Source: Muribaculaceae bacterium
GTDB taxonomy: Bacteria > Bacteroidota > Bacteroidia > Bacteroidales > Muribaculaceae
Assembly: GCA_023663365.1 (NCBI GenBank)
Contig: JAMPHP010000001.1
Location: 668,967 to 732,966 of the forward strand
Direction: 5' to 3'
DNA: 64,000 nt
Shown here: positions 51,626 to 59,812 of the stretch, in pieces
Position numbering within the stretch: the stretch's first letter is position 1
Layout of the letters: each line of letters starts with the position of its first letter
Program-made: the position numbers and the translations under genes
Notes under the pieces: generated by a model
Told to the model about the DNA's origin: nothing
The model's input: the letters and a program-made list of their open reading frames with translations, nothing else
The model's database searches: none

Positions 51626-51678
51626 GTTATGAGGGATGAGTTATGAGATATGAGAGAATTAACCGCCCGATGACATTG

Positions 51679-52830
51679 TCAGAAAGAGGAACCGAAGGCA
51701 ATTACATTGCCCTTGGATGTGTTCAAATCCCGGTTGCCTGAATATATCACAGTTCTTAAATTTTCCGGAGTTTTCGATAGGTCGGCCCACTTCTGGAGTC
51801 CGTCGAAGAAAGTCTGTGAGAATGTACTTCCGGATTTTATTTCGTAGCCATGGAGTTCTGTGCCGGTTGTCTCTATCAGGTCGACTTCAAGTCCGGTGCT
51901 GTCGCGCCAGAAAGTGAGATCCGGTGAAGAGCCACGGTTCAGAGAATTTTTAATGAACTGGTTGATGACCATGTTCTCGAACAGCCCGCCGCGGAGGAAG
52001 TGTGTATCGAGTTGCTCCGGCGAACTTATGCCGAGCAGGCTGCAAGCCAAGCCGGTATCGTAAAAGTACAGTTTCGGCGTTTTGACAATACGTTTGTTGT
52101 AATTGTTGAAGTTCGGTTCGAGACGATATAGGATATAGCTTGCCTCAAGTACTGAAAGCCACGACTCGACGGTAGGGATTGACACTCCGGCCTCAGTTGC
52201 GAGGTTTGTCTTATTCAGCAATTGTCCGATTCGGCCGGCACAAAGGCGGATAAAGCGTGTAAATCGCGCGAGATCGCCTATGTTGAGCATGGCACGGACG
52301 TCGCGCTCGACGTAAGTGGCAATGTACGAAGGATAATAGTCGGCAGGGGCTATGTCCTTATCATAAATTCGGGGATAGAAGCCTTTGAAAATTTGTTCGT
52401 TGATGTCCTCGGGCAGTATTCCTGCTTCATGCAGTTCATGGCGTGAGAACGGCAGAAGTTTCATGACCGCTGTTCGTCCGGCAAGCGACTGGTCGATTGC
52501 GGCCATCAGATGAAAGTTGCGGGATCCGGCAAGCATATACATCCCCGTTTCGTTTACGGCATCAATATGTGTCTGAAGATAAGAGAATAGGGAGGGTACA
52601 CGCTCTGCTTCATCTATTATGACGTGATTGTCGAAAGTTTTGATGAAGCCGTTAGGGTCTTCTGTTGCGAATGACCGCATATCAGGGTTTTCCAGCGATA
52701 CATACCTGTAGTCGGGGAATATATTCTTCAGCAATGTGGATTTGCCCGATTGACGTGGTCCTGTGACCGTTACAATCGGGAATTTTTCGCTTAATTGCTT
52801 GATTTTGGCGGATAAGTCTCTTTTAATCAT
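51679..52830 (-). CDS. AAA ATPase with DUF4143 domain
   Basis: The product is a P-loop ATPase of the type often found as single genes in gut anaerobes, function not known. The protein (383 residues from the ATG at 52830) has Walker A TVTGPRQSGKST near the N terminus, Walker B-like NHVIIDEAERV, a sensor segment YMLAGSRNFHLM and a C-terminal DUF4143 nuclease-like region with DSTGLEVDLIE. An ATG at 52854 would add eight residues, but these are encoded by the operator-like palindrome, so the later start is preferred. Confidence 0.88.
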   Translation of the reverse strand: MIKRDLSAKIKQLSEKFPIVTVTGPRQSGKSTLLKNIFPDYRYVSLENPDMRSFATEDPNGFIKTFDNHVIIDEAERVPSLFSYLQTHIDAVNETGMYMLAGSRNFHLMAAIDQSLAGRTAVMKLLPFSRHELHEAGILPEDINEQIFKGFYPRIYDKDIAPADYYPSYIATYVERDVRAMLNIGDLARFTRFIRLCAGRIGQLLNKTNLATEAGVSIPTVESWLSVLEASYILYRLEPNFNNYNKRIVKTPKLYFYDTGLACSLLGISSPEQLDTHFLRGGLFENMVINQFIKNSLNRGSSPDLTFWRDSTGLEVDLIETTGTELHGYEIKSGSTFSQTFFDGLQKWADLSKTPENLRTVIYSGNRDLNTSKGNVIAFGSSF

Positions 52831-52832
52831 AT

Positions 52833-52872
52833 CTTTGCAATTATAAAGTGCCACTTTATAATTGCAAAGATA
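52833..52872 (-). promoter_or_regulatory. Perfect 37-bp palindrome overlapping promoter and leader of the DUF4143 ATPase gene
   Basis: An 18-bp arm CTTTGCAATTATAAAGTG (52833-52850) is mirrored exactly at 52852-52869 around one central base. A -7 box TATCTTTG on the minus strand (52872-52865) overlaps the palindrome's outer edge, so transcription would begin inside it. This fits an operator or an RNA hairpin that controls the ATPase gene. Confidence 0.75.
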
Positions 52873-52952
52873 GTAAAATAGTTTATAATTCCGGGCTTTT
52901 TTGAGGATAATTCGGGTGAAAAAAGTGCAGGTGGCTCGGGTCTGCGGCTCCT

Positions 52953-54335
52953 TTATCCGAAGAGCTCGCGGAATGCGTCGCTCACTTTAGCCACTTCGTG
53001 CAGGCGCATGGTGAGTCGGGATGTGTCGAAGCCTTTGAGGGTGCGGGCGGGGATTATCATGTCGGTCATACCGAGTTTCTCGGCTTCGGCAATGCGCTGC
53101 TCTATGCGGGTCACGGGTCGAATTTCACCCGACAGACCCACTTCGCCTGCCATGCACCAGCCTCGCGGGATGGCCATGTCGACGTTGCTCGAGAGGATTG
53201 CCGCTATCACGGCAAGGTCGAGCGCGGGGTCGTTGACACGCAGGCCGCCTGCGATGTTGAGAAACACGTCTTTTGCACCGAGCTTGAAGCCTACGCGCTT
53301 CTCGAGCACGGCAAGGAGCATGTTCATGCGCTTGGCATCGAAGCCGGTCACCGATCGCTGAGGTGTGCCGTAGGCCGCGGTGCTTACCAAGGCCTGAGCC
53401 TCGATCAGGAAAGGACGGATGCCCTCGAGGGTCACGCCTATGGCTACGCCCGAGAGCTCTTCGCCGTCGTTGTGGCTGAGCAGCATCTCCGAGGGATTTG
53501 TCACCTCGCGGAGGCCGCGCTGGCACATCTCGTAGATGCCGAGCTCGGAAGTGCTCCCGAAGCGGTTCTTGATGGCGCGCAGCAGGCGGTACATGTACTG
53601 GCGGTCGCCCTCGAACTGCAGCACGGCATCGACTATATGCTCGAGTACTTTAGGGCCGGCCAGAGTGCCTTCCTTGTTGATGTGGCCAATGAGAATGACG
53701 GGAACACCGCTTTCTTTGGCGAACTTGAGCAGGGCCGCCGCACACTCGCGCACCTGGCTCACGCTTCCGGCGGAGGAGTCGAGAGTGTCGGTGGCGATGG
53801 TCTGGATAGAGTCGACCACGAGGATGTCGGGGGTGGTGTCTTCGATATGTGAGAAGATATTCTCGAGCGAAGTCTCGCACACGATGAGCAGGTTGTCGCT
53901 GCCGCGGCCTATACGGTCGGCCCGGAGCTTGAGCTGAGTGGCGCTTTCCTCGCCCGATACGTAGAGTATGCGTCGGTTGCGGATTGCCAGCAGGTTCTGC
54001 AGCACCAGAGTGGACTTGCCTATGCCGGGCTCTCCACCGAGAAGCACTATCGAGCCTTTGACGAGACCGCCGCCGAGCACGCGGTTGAGCTCTTCGCTTG
54101 GCATGTGATAGCGCGGCTCATCGATGGCTTCAATCTGGTTCACGGGGCGAGGTACGGATTTACCGCGCGCACTGAGAGGGAGCGCCGAGGATGCCGACTG
54201 TGCCGGTGTGGCGCTCACTTTTTCCTCGACCATGGTATTCCACTGGCCGCAGGCGGGGCATTTGCCCACCCACTTTGGCGAGTCGGCACCGCACGAGGTG
54301 CAGAACCACATCGTTTTCTGTCGTACTTTTGCCAT
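52953..54335 (-). CDS. radA: DNA repair protein RadA (Sms)
   Basis: RadA is a branch-migration helicase in recombination. The 460-residue protein has an N-terminal zinc finger (CTSCGADSPKWVGKCPACG), a RecA-like core with Walker A GGEPGIGKST, the RadA-specific KNRFGSTSE motif and a Lon-like C-terminal domain. Its ATG overlaps the stop of the upstream barrel gene by 1 nt (TAATG), so it is the last gene of the export operon. Confidence 0.97.
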   Translation of the reverse strand: MAKVRQKTMWFCTSCGADSPKWVGKCPACGQWNTMVEEKVSATPAQSASSALPLSARGKSVPRPVNQIEAIDEPRYHMPSEELNRVLGGGLVKGSIVLLGGEPGIGKSTLVLQNLLAIRNRRILYVSGEESATQLKLRADRIGRGSDNLLIVCETSLENIFSHIEDTTPDILVVDSIQTIATDTLDSSAGSVSQVRECAAALLKFAKESGVPVILIGHINKEGTLAGPKVLEHIVDAVLQFEGDRQYMYRLLRAIKNRFGSTSELGIYEMCQRGLREVTNPSEMLLSHNDGEELSGVAIGVTLEGIRPFLIEAQALVSTAAYGTPQRSVTGFDAKRMNMLLAVLEKRVGFKLGAKDVFLNIAGGLRVNDPALDLAVIAAILSSNVDMAIPRGWCMAGEVGLSGEIRPVTRIEQRIAEAEKLGMTDMIIPARTLKGFDTSRLTMRLHEVAKVSDAFRELFG

Positions 54336-55030
54336 TATTTCAAGCGGAAGAAGTAGCCTATCGAGAACTCAAGCGACATTGCGCGTGAGGCACTGAACGT
54401 GTCGGCTTTCGACGACGGGAAGATGTTGCCGAGGCCGAAGTAGTAGCGGGCCTCAAGAAAGATGGAGTGGCGGGGCTGCACGAAAAACTCGCCGCCTACC
54501 GATGCGCAGATGCCGTAGTCGAATTTATTCTTCACTTCGGTGTACATCTGCTCTACGGAGCGGTTGCGGATCGGAAATCCTTCCACAGCCTCGGGGTGGC
54601 GGTAGTCGAAGTCGGCTTTGATATTGTCCGACACGAGGTAGCATATCTGCGGGCCGAGGTTCACAAAGGCTTTGAATCGCTTGCTGCCGAAGTAGATGTG
54701 CGTGAGCACGGGCAGCTGCAGGTAGGTGAGGGTGCGGGTGTAGTTGAGCGGAGCTTCCTCGAAGTCCTCTTTCCAGCCACGCTGCACCCATCCAAGCTCC
54801 GCTATAAGGCCGAAAATCTTCTCTTCGGTGTAGCGGAAGGTGAATGCGCCGGTGCTACCTGTCATCCACTTTTGGTTGACCGAGGGCGAGAACGACATCT
54901 CACCCATGCTCATGCCACCGCGTGCGCCGATGCTGATGCGAGGCTTGTAGTGTGTCTGGGCACGAGCCGGCAGTGCAAGGCAGAGCAGGGCAGAGCAAAG
55001 CAGCGTGCCCAGGATGTTGCGCAGCTTCAT
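54335..55030 (-). CDS. Outer-membrane beta-barrel protein (PorT-like family)
   Basis: The ATG at 55030 gives 231 residues with a signal peptide (LGTLLCSALLCLALPARA). The rest has the pattern of an eight-stranded barrel: GARGGMSMGEM..., YLQLPVLTHIYFG, ...KAFVNLGPQICYLVSD, YGICASVGGEFFV and the end strand FSIGYFFRLK. The start overlaps the stop of the LysM gene by 4 nt, so the two are translationally coupled. Function in the export operon is not clear. Confidence 0.8.
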   Translation of the reverse strand: MKLRNILGTLLCSALLCLALPARAQTHYKPRISIGARGGMSMGEMSFSPSVNQKWMTGSTGAFTFRYTEEKIFGLIAELGWVQRGWKEDFEEAPLNYTRTLTYLQLPVLTHIYFGSKRFKAFVNLGPQICYLVSDNIKADFDYRHPEAVEGFPIRNRSVEQMYTEVKNKFDYGICASVGGEFFVQPRHSIFLEARYYFGLGNIFPSSKADTFSASRAMSLEFSIGYFFRLK

Positions 55031-56451
55031 TGTATGCGGGCTGAGAGGCGTCCTCCCGCCCCGAAAGTGATGATGTACAGAGAATTGTTGACGTAGCCTT
55101 CGCCGGCGCTCACGAAGTCGAAGGTCGACTGTATGCCGGAGAAAGGCACAGCCGGTGCCGGGTCGAATACGCCTGAGTGCGTGCGGATATTGCGGATGAG
55201 ATAGGATGCCGTGTCGTAGCCGAGGATGCCGTAGACGGGCACGCTCTCTACCATCGGCGTGCCGAACCATCGGCGGAAGTCCTCGTCGATGGTGCGTGCC
55301 GAGAATCCGTTGAAATCATCGAAGAAGCGCGAGTAGACGGTGGCTCCGAGGCGGTGGAGAAGATCGAGTGCTTCGCCACGGAAGGCTGTCCAGTCGGGGT
55401 AGCCGAAAACTTCGACGTCGGCACCGCTTGCCGAGTCGGCTTTCACACGGTCGCGGAAGGTTCGCAGCACGTAGGCAAAGCGGTTGAACTCTGTCACTGA
55501 GCCGTCGGAGGGTACCATGAGATACTTTTCGCCGTCGGCGGTGGTGAGATGCTCTATATCGGCGCTCACAAGGTTGGTGTCATATTCAATCAGGATCGGC
55601 TCTACGCCGGCGGTGCGGTAGCGCTCTGTCAGATAGGCGGTAAATGCCTCGCGGTCGTTTCGACCTGCCTTGTTGCGCAGTATCACCGGGCGAAATCCCT
55701 CGAAGTCGGCCATCATGGCATCGACTGCGAGAGTGTACATCTGTTTCTGCGGCAGATTGGCCTGCATGAGTCGCGGGGTGGTGGTGTAGGCGCTGTCGCG
55801 GGTGTTGAACACGTTGAGCACATATGCACCTGTGGCAGAGGCTGCACCTGCTATGGCTGCCAGGGCGGCTTCATTGTCGGGTGCGACAATGACGGATGCC
55901 CGGCAAAGCATGGAGTCGGAGCTCACGAGTGCTGCAAGCTCTTCGCTGCTCAGGCCGTCGGTGTCGTGGACCACGATGTCGACTTTTCCGGCACGCGAGC
56001 TGAGGCTGTCGGCAGCTATGAGGACACCTTTGTAGAAATCGAGAGCGAGGGTGTTGTGCCTCGATTCTTTGTCGACGTTCAGGCCGAAAGGCAGCATGAG
56101 AGCCACGACCGGCGCTGCGGGCTCCACTTGCACGGGCTCGGCCGCGAGTGTATCGGCGAATGTTTCCTCGACCTGCACCTCCTCGGTGTAGTATTCATCG
56201 AAGGGGAAAACTAGCAGGTCGCCTTTCTTCACGCCGTCGGCAACTCCCGGATTTTCCTTTATGATTTGGTCCACGGGGATGTCGAGCTGCTTGGAAATGC
56301 CATAGAGCGATTCGCCCTTTTTCACCTTGTGGTAGTAGTACTGCTTGCCCTTGACTCGCTTGACGGGCAAATCCAAAGCCCATGCCGAGCTTGCGAGCAC
56401 CATCAGTGCTGCCAGCATCGCCACGGGCTTCATTATGGAGAGATTTTTCAT
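55027..56451 (-). CDS. LysM-domain protein with periplasmic-binding fold
   Basis: The 474-residue exported protein has a signal peptide (about residues 1-26), then a LysM domain (YYYHKVKKGESLYGISKQLDIPVDQIIKENPGV) that binds peptidoglycan, and a type 1 periplasmic-binding fold from about residue 110 (VVALMLPFGLNVDKESRHNTLALDFYKGVLIAADSL). The second part resembles the receptor family of ABC amino-acid transporters and LpoA-like activators. It overlaps both neighbours by 4 nt. It may sense or activate cell-wall synthesis next to the polysaccharide exporter. Confidence 0.82.
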   Translation of the reverse strand: MKNLSIMKPVAMLAALMVLASSAWALDLPVKRVKGKQYYYHKVKKGESLYGISKQLDIPVDQIIKENPGVADGVKKGDLLVFPFDEYYTEEVQVEETFADTLAAEPVQVEPAAPVVALMLPFGLNVDKESRHNTLALDFYKGVLIAADSLSSRAGKVDIVVHDTDGLSSEELAALVSSDSMLCRASVIVAPDNEAALAAIAGAASATGAYVLNVFNTRDSAYTTTPRLMQANLPQKQMYTLAVDAMMADFEGFRPVILRNKAGRNDREAFTAYLTERYRTAGVEPILIEYDTNLVSADIEHLTTADGEKYLMVPSDGSVTEFNRFAYVLRTFRDRVKADSASGADVEVFGYPDWTAFRGEALDLLHRLGATVYSRFFDDFNGFSARTIDEDFRRWFGTPMVESVPVYGILGYDTASYLIRNIRTHSGVFDPAPAVPFSGIQSTFDFVSAGEGYVNNSLYIITFGAGGRLSARIQ

Positions 56452-58841
56452 GCTTTCTTGGCGTGGTCGTTGGAGGCGTAGCCATAGCCGTAGGCATGCC
56501 CCTTGCGACCGTAGTGGCCGTATTCGCCGTAGCGGCGGTAGAGGTATGAGTTCGAGGCAATGTTCACGCCGTTGAGCACGATGTAAACCGATGAGAACTT
56601 ACCGCTGTCGACAGCCTGATGGAGTACTTTCAGACTGCTCTTTGTGGAGTAGTTGGCACGGGTGACATAGAGCTGGAGGTCGGAGTGGCGGGTGATGAGG
56701 AATGTGTCGGAGATCACGCCGATAGGAGCGGAGTCGATGATCACGTAGTCGTATTCGTTTCGCAGGCGGCTCATCATTCGGCTCATGTTGGCCGACATGA
56801 GAAGCTCGTTGGGGTTGGGCGGAATAGGACCGGCGGGGAGGATATAGAGGTTGTCGTTGACATTCGACTGCACGATGAGGGAGTCGATGTCGGCTTCCTG
56901 ACCTGAGAGGAAGGTGGTGACACCGCGCTGGTTTGTGAGCCCGAAGTTATGCGCGAGCATGGGGCGGCGGAGGTCCATACCGATCACCACCACTTTCTTG
57001 CCCATCAGGGCGTAGGTGAGAGCGAGGTTTGATGCCACGAAAGTCTTGCCTTCGCCGGAAATGGTCGAAGTGACGAGGATTACCTTGCTGTTGACACCCG
57101 AGCGGGTGAATGATATGTTGTTGCGCAGGAGTCGGAAGAGCTCGGCAATCGGGGTCGACACGTTCTCTCCCACTACCAGGTCGTCGGATTTCTTGCTGTC
57201 GCTCTGGCATATCTCGGCAAGGACGGGCACTTTTGTGATGCGCTCGAGCTCTTCCTGATCGCTGAAGATGGGGAAGAGGAGGCGGCGCACGAAGATTATA
57301 GCCGCCGGTATGAGCAGACCAATGATGAGAGCCATGCCATAGACCATCATCTTGCGGGGTGACACGGGGCCGCTGCCTTCGGGGTCGTCGATAAGGCGGG
57401 CGGTGTTGGTGGCGAGTGTCTTCTGGAGGGCGATTTCCTCGCGGCGCTGCAGAAGGAAGGTGTAGATGTTGACCTTAACCTGCTGCTCACGGAAAATTTC
57501 CTGCAGGCCCTTGTCGATGGTAGGAGTAGATGCGAGCTGACCGGCGCTGCGGTTCTCGAGCTGACGGATGGAGCCGCGCTTGGCCGTGAGAGCACGCTTG
57601 GCTGTGCTCAGGTTCTGGAGTATGCGCACTTTATCGCGGCTGAGCTCCTCCTGCATGGTTTTCACCAAAGGATTGTCGGGGGTAGAGCCCTCGAGCGTGC
57701 GGTTGAGCTGACCCACTTTGCGGTTGTAAGCCTCGATTATGGTGGTGATAGTGGGGTTGTTGACGGCTGCGGGTAGAGTCTCGTAGCTGTCGGACGACGA
57801 CACTATGCGCTCGATTTCATCGTAGAGGCTTAGGTCGGCTTCCACTTCGGCCATCTGGCTTTCGTAGTTGCTCTGAAGGTTGAGGTTGAGGTTCGACTGA
57901 GCCTGAATATCGGTCACATTATGTGCCTGACGGTAGGCCTGCAGGCGGTTTTCGACATCTTTGAGCTCGCCTGAAATCATCACGAGGCGGTCGAGGATGA
58001 AGGCTTCGGTTTGAACAGCCGAGCGGTTTTTCTCTTCGATGATGTCGCGGTTGTAGAAGTCGAGCAGTGCATTGATGATGTCGACACCGCGCTTCATCAC
58101 GTCGGTCTGGATGCTCAGACGGATGATTTTGTCGGAGTTCTTGGCGAACTCGATGCTCAGGCTGCCTGAAATCCGGCCTGCTGCCGCGAGAGGATTGACA
58201 ATGCGGATGATTTCGGTGCCTTCGAAGTTGGCTATGATGGGCGATCGGGTGAGCGTGACAGTACCCTGCGAGAGCTCGATCTGTGCCGGTAAACTTATAT
58301 TCTCAAATTCTTTTTCTTCTTCTACGCCGTTGAAGCTCGTCTGTGCTTTCACGTCGTAAGTGCCTTCGCCGGCGGCTTTCACCGTGATGGTGATAGGAGC
58401 TTTAAGAGCCTTGAGAGCCATGGAGTCGAGCTTCGCAATCACGGCATTGTCCTCGTAGAGAGGTATGTCGCGGAAGCGGCCCTTGGCGTAGTAGGTGTAT
58501 GCGAGGTTGAGCGAGTCGACGATTTTGATGACGTTGTTTCGCGACTTCATCACCTCAAGCTCAGTCTCGTCGATGTAGTTTTTGAGCGCGACCATGGGGT
58601 CGGAGGCGTTCATGCTGAAAGCGTTCTGGCCGCTGTTGTTGTCATCGCTGAGGTAGATTGAGGCGTTGACCTGATATACGGGAATTTTCGAGGCGATGTT
58701 GAAGTATGCCACAATCAGGCATACCACCACGCTGAGAACGAACCATTTCCACTGCGCTAAGAAAGCCAGCAGAAGGCCTGTGGTGTCGAAGGTTTCTTCC
58801 TGAATCTGAGGAGATGTGCCTTGAGTGCTGTCGTTGGTCAT
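56448..58841 (-). CDS. Polysaccharide co-polymerase and tyrosine autokinase (Wzc-like)
   Basis: This inner-membrane protein controls chain length and export of exopolysaccharide. The 797-residue product has a first membrane helix (about 33-50), a periplasmic Wzz domain with coiled coils, a second helix (about 500-520), and the cytoplasmic BY-kinase with Walker A VTSTISGEGKTFVASNLA and Walker B-type motifs VVIGMDLRRP and YVIIDSAPIGV. A C-terminal tail with eight tyrosines (YLYRRYGEYGHYG...) is the autophosphorylation cluster. It follows the Wza-like gene by 9 nt. Confidence 0.93.
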   Translation of the reverse strand: MTNDSTQGTSPQIQEETFDTTGLLLAFLAQWKWFVLSVVVCLIVAYFNIASKIPVYQVNASIYLSDDNNSGQNAFSMNASDPMVALKNYIDETELEVMKSRNNVIKIVDSLNLAYTYYAKGRFRDIPLYEDNAVIAKLDSMALKALKAPITITVKAAGEGTYDVKAQTSFNGVEEEKEFENISLPAQIELSQGTVTLTRSPIIANFEGTEIIRIVNPLAAAGRISGSLSIEFAKNSDKIIRLSIQTDVMKRGVDIINALLDFYNRDIIEEKNRSAVQTEAFILDRLVMISGELKDVENRLQAYRQAHNVTDIQAQSNLNLNLQSNYESQMAEVEADLSLYDEIERIVSSSDSYETLPAAVNNPTITTIIEAYNRKVGQLNRTLEGSTPDNPLVKTMQEELSRDKVRILQNLSTAKRALTAKRGSIRQLENRSAGQLASTPTIDKGLQEIFREQQVKVNIYTFLLQRREEIALQKTLATNTARLIDDPEGSGPVSPRKMMVYGMALIIGLLIPAAIIFVRRLLFPIFSDQEELERITKVPVLAEICQSDSKKSDDLVVGENVSTPIAELFRLLRNNISFTRSGVNSKVILVTSTISGEGKTFVASNLALTYALMGKKVVVIGMDLRRPMLAHNFGLTNQRGVTTFLSGQEADIDSLIVQSNVNDNLYILPAGPIPPNPNELLMSANMSRMMSRLRNEYDYVIIDSAPIGVISDTFLITRHSDLQLYVTRANYSTKSSLKVLHQAVDSGKFSSVYIVLNGVNIASNSYLYRRYGEYGHYGRKGHAYGYGYASNDHAKKA

Positions 58842-58850
58842 GGCTATGCT

Positions 58851-59699
58851 TTACTTGGAAAGGTTGAGGATACCGATTACGAGCGAAGCCACCGAGGAAA
58901 GACCGCCCACGATGGTGATAGTGGCGTTTACAGCTGGGTTGAGCTGCCATGCGCCCTGACGCATCGAGCTGTTTGGCTCGACGTAGATAAAGTCGTTTTG
59001 CTGGAGGTTGTAGTAGGGGGAGAGGAGGAAGTTGCGGTCGTGCAGGTCGAGGCGGTGCACTTCGCGTGTGCCGTCGGCGTTGGTGCGGTAGAGCAGGATG
59101 TTCTCACGGTCGCCTTTGATGTCGAGGTCACCGGCCATGGCGATTGCTTCGAGGAATGTCATGCGCTCGTTCTTCGACTGGTACACACCCGGGGTCTTTA
59201 CAGCACCGGCTACGGTGACACGGAAGTTCATGAGTCGGATGTCGACCGAAGGCTTCTCAGTGACGTATTTAGGGTAGATTGCATTGCAGATACGGTCGGC
59301 CACCTCTGCTTTGGTGAGGCCGGCAACTTTCACTTTGCCTACTATGGGGAAGTCGATGCAACCGTCGGAGTTTACGAGATAGTACTCGGTCGACACTTCG
59401 AGGCCGGAACTGTTGAGATTGGAGGCCGAGCGCGACATATTGCCGATTTTGCCGTCTGTGTCAATGTACTTGCCTTTGTTGAAAGGAGCCATCGCACTCA
59501 TGTTGATGCCGGTGACTTCTATGTTGAGAAGGTCGCCGACGGTGATTACGGGGTCGGTCACGTTCTGCGACTGTGTGAGCACCTCTGCCGGGATATCTTC
59601 GGCTGCTACGATATAAGGCACTTTCTTGGGCGCAGAGCAGGATGCGAGCATGGCAACGGCCACGCCCGTAAGGATGATTTTACTAAGTAAACGTCTCAT
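58851..59699 (-). CDS. Polysaccharide export outer-membrane lipoprotein (Wza-like)
   Basis: This is the exit pore for exopolysaccharide. The 282-residue lipoprotein has a signal ending VAMLASC (Cys at about 21). It then has the Poly_export domain (VGDLLNIEVTGIN, then YLVNSDGCIDFPIVGKVKVAGLTKAEVADRI) and SLBB-type repeats (VTVAGAVKTPGVYQSKNERMTFLEAIAMAGDLD). The C-terminal hydrophobic stretch fits the membrane helix. It is the first gene of the operon. Confidence 0.92.
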   Translation of the reverse strand: MRRLLSKIILTGVAVAMLASCSAPKKVPYIVAAEDIPAEVLTQSQNVTDPVITVGDLLNIEVTGINMSAMAPFNKGKYIDTDGKIGNMSRSASNLNSSGLEVSTEYYLVNSDGCIDFPIVGKVKVAGLTKAEVADRICNAIYPKYVTEKPSVDIRLMNFRVTVAGAVKTPGVYQSKNERMTFLEAIAMAGDLDIKGDRENILLYRTNADGTREVHRLDLHDRNFLLSPYYNLQQNDFIYVEPNSSMRQGAWQLNPAVNATITIVGGLSSVASLVIGILNLSK

Positions 59700-59761
59700 T
59701 CTTAGCTATATGAGTGATGTTGTGTGTATTCCTTGTGATGAAGCATGCCATAAGGCAAGCG

Positions 59762-59792
59762 CAAAGTTAGTTAAAAATTCTCAATTGCGCAA
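59762..59792 (-). promoter_or_regulatory. Promoter of the polysaccharide export operon
   Basis: On the minus strand TTGC (59792-59789) and TAACTTTG (59769-59762) are exactly 19 nt apart, in good agreement with the Bacteroidetes -33/-7 pattern. The wza-like start lies about 62 nt downstream. Confidence 0.7.
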
Positions 59793-59812
59793 TTAAAAAT
59801 AGCACGGCAGGT

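Noticed and set aside
55031..55270. Upstream extension of the barrel protein frame to 55270
   Set aside because: It lies within the LysM gene in another frame; the ATG at 55030 gives a signal peptide and a 4-nt ATGA overlap typical of coupled genes.
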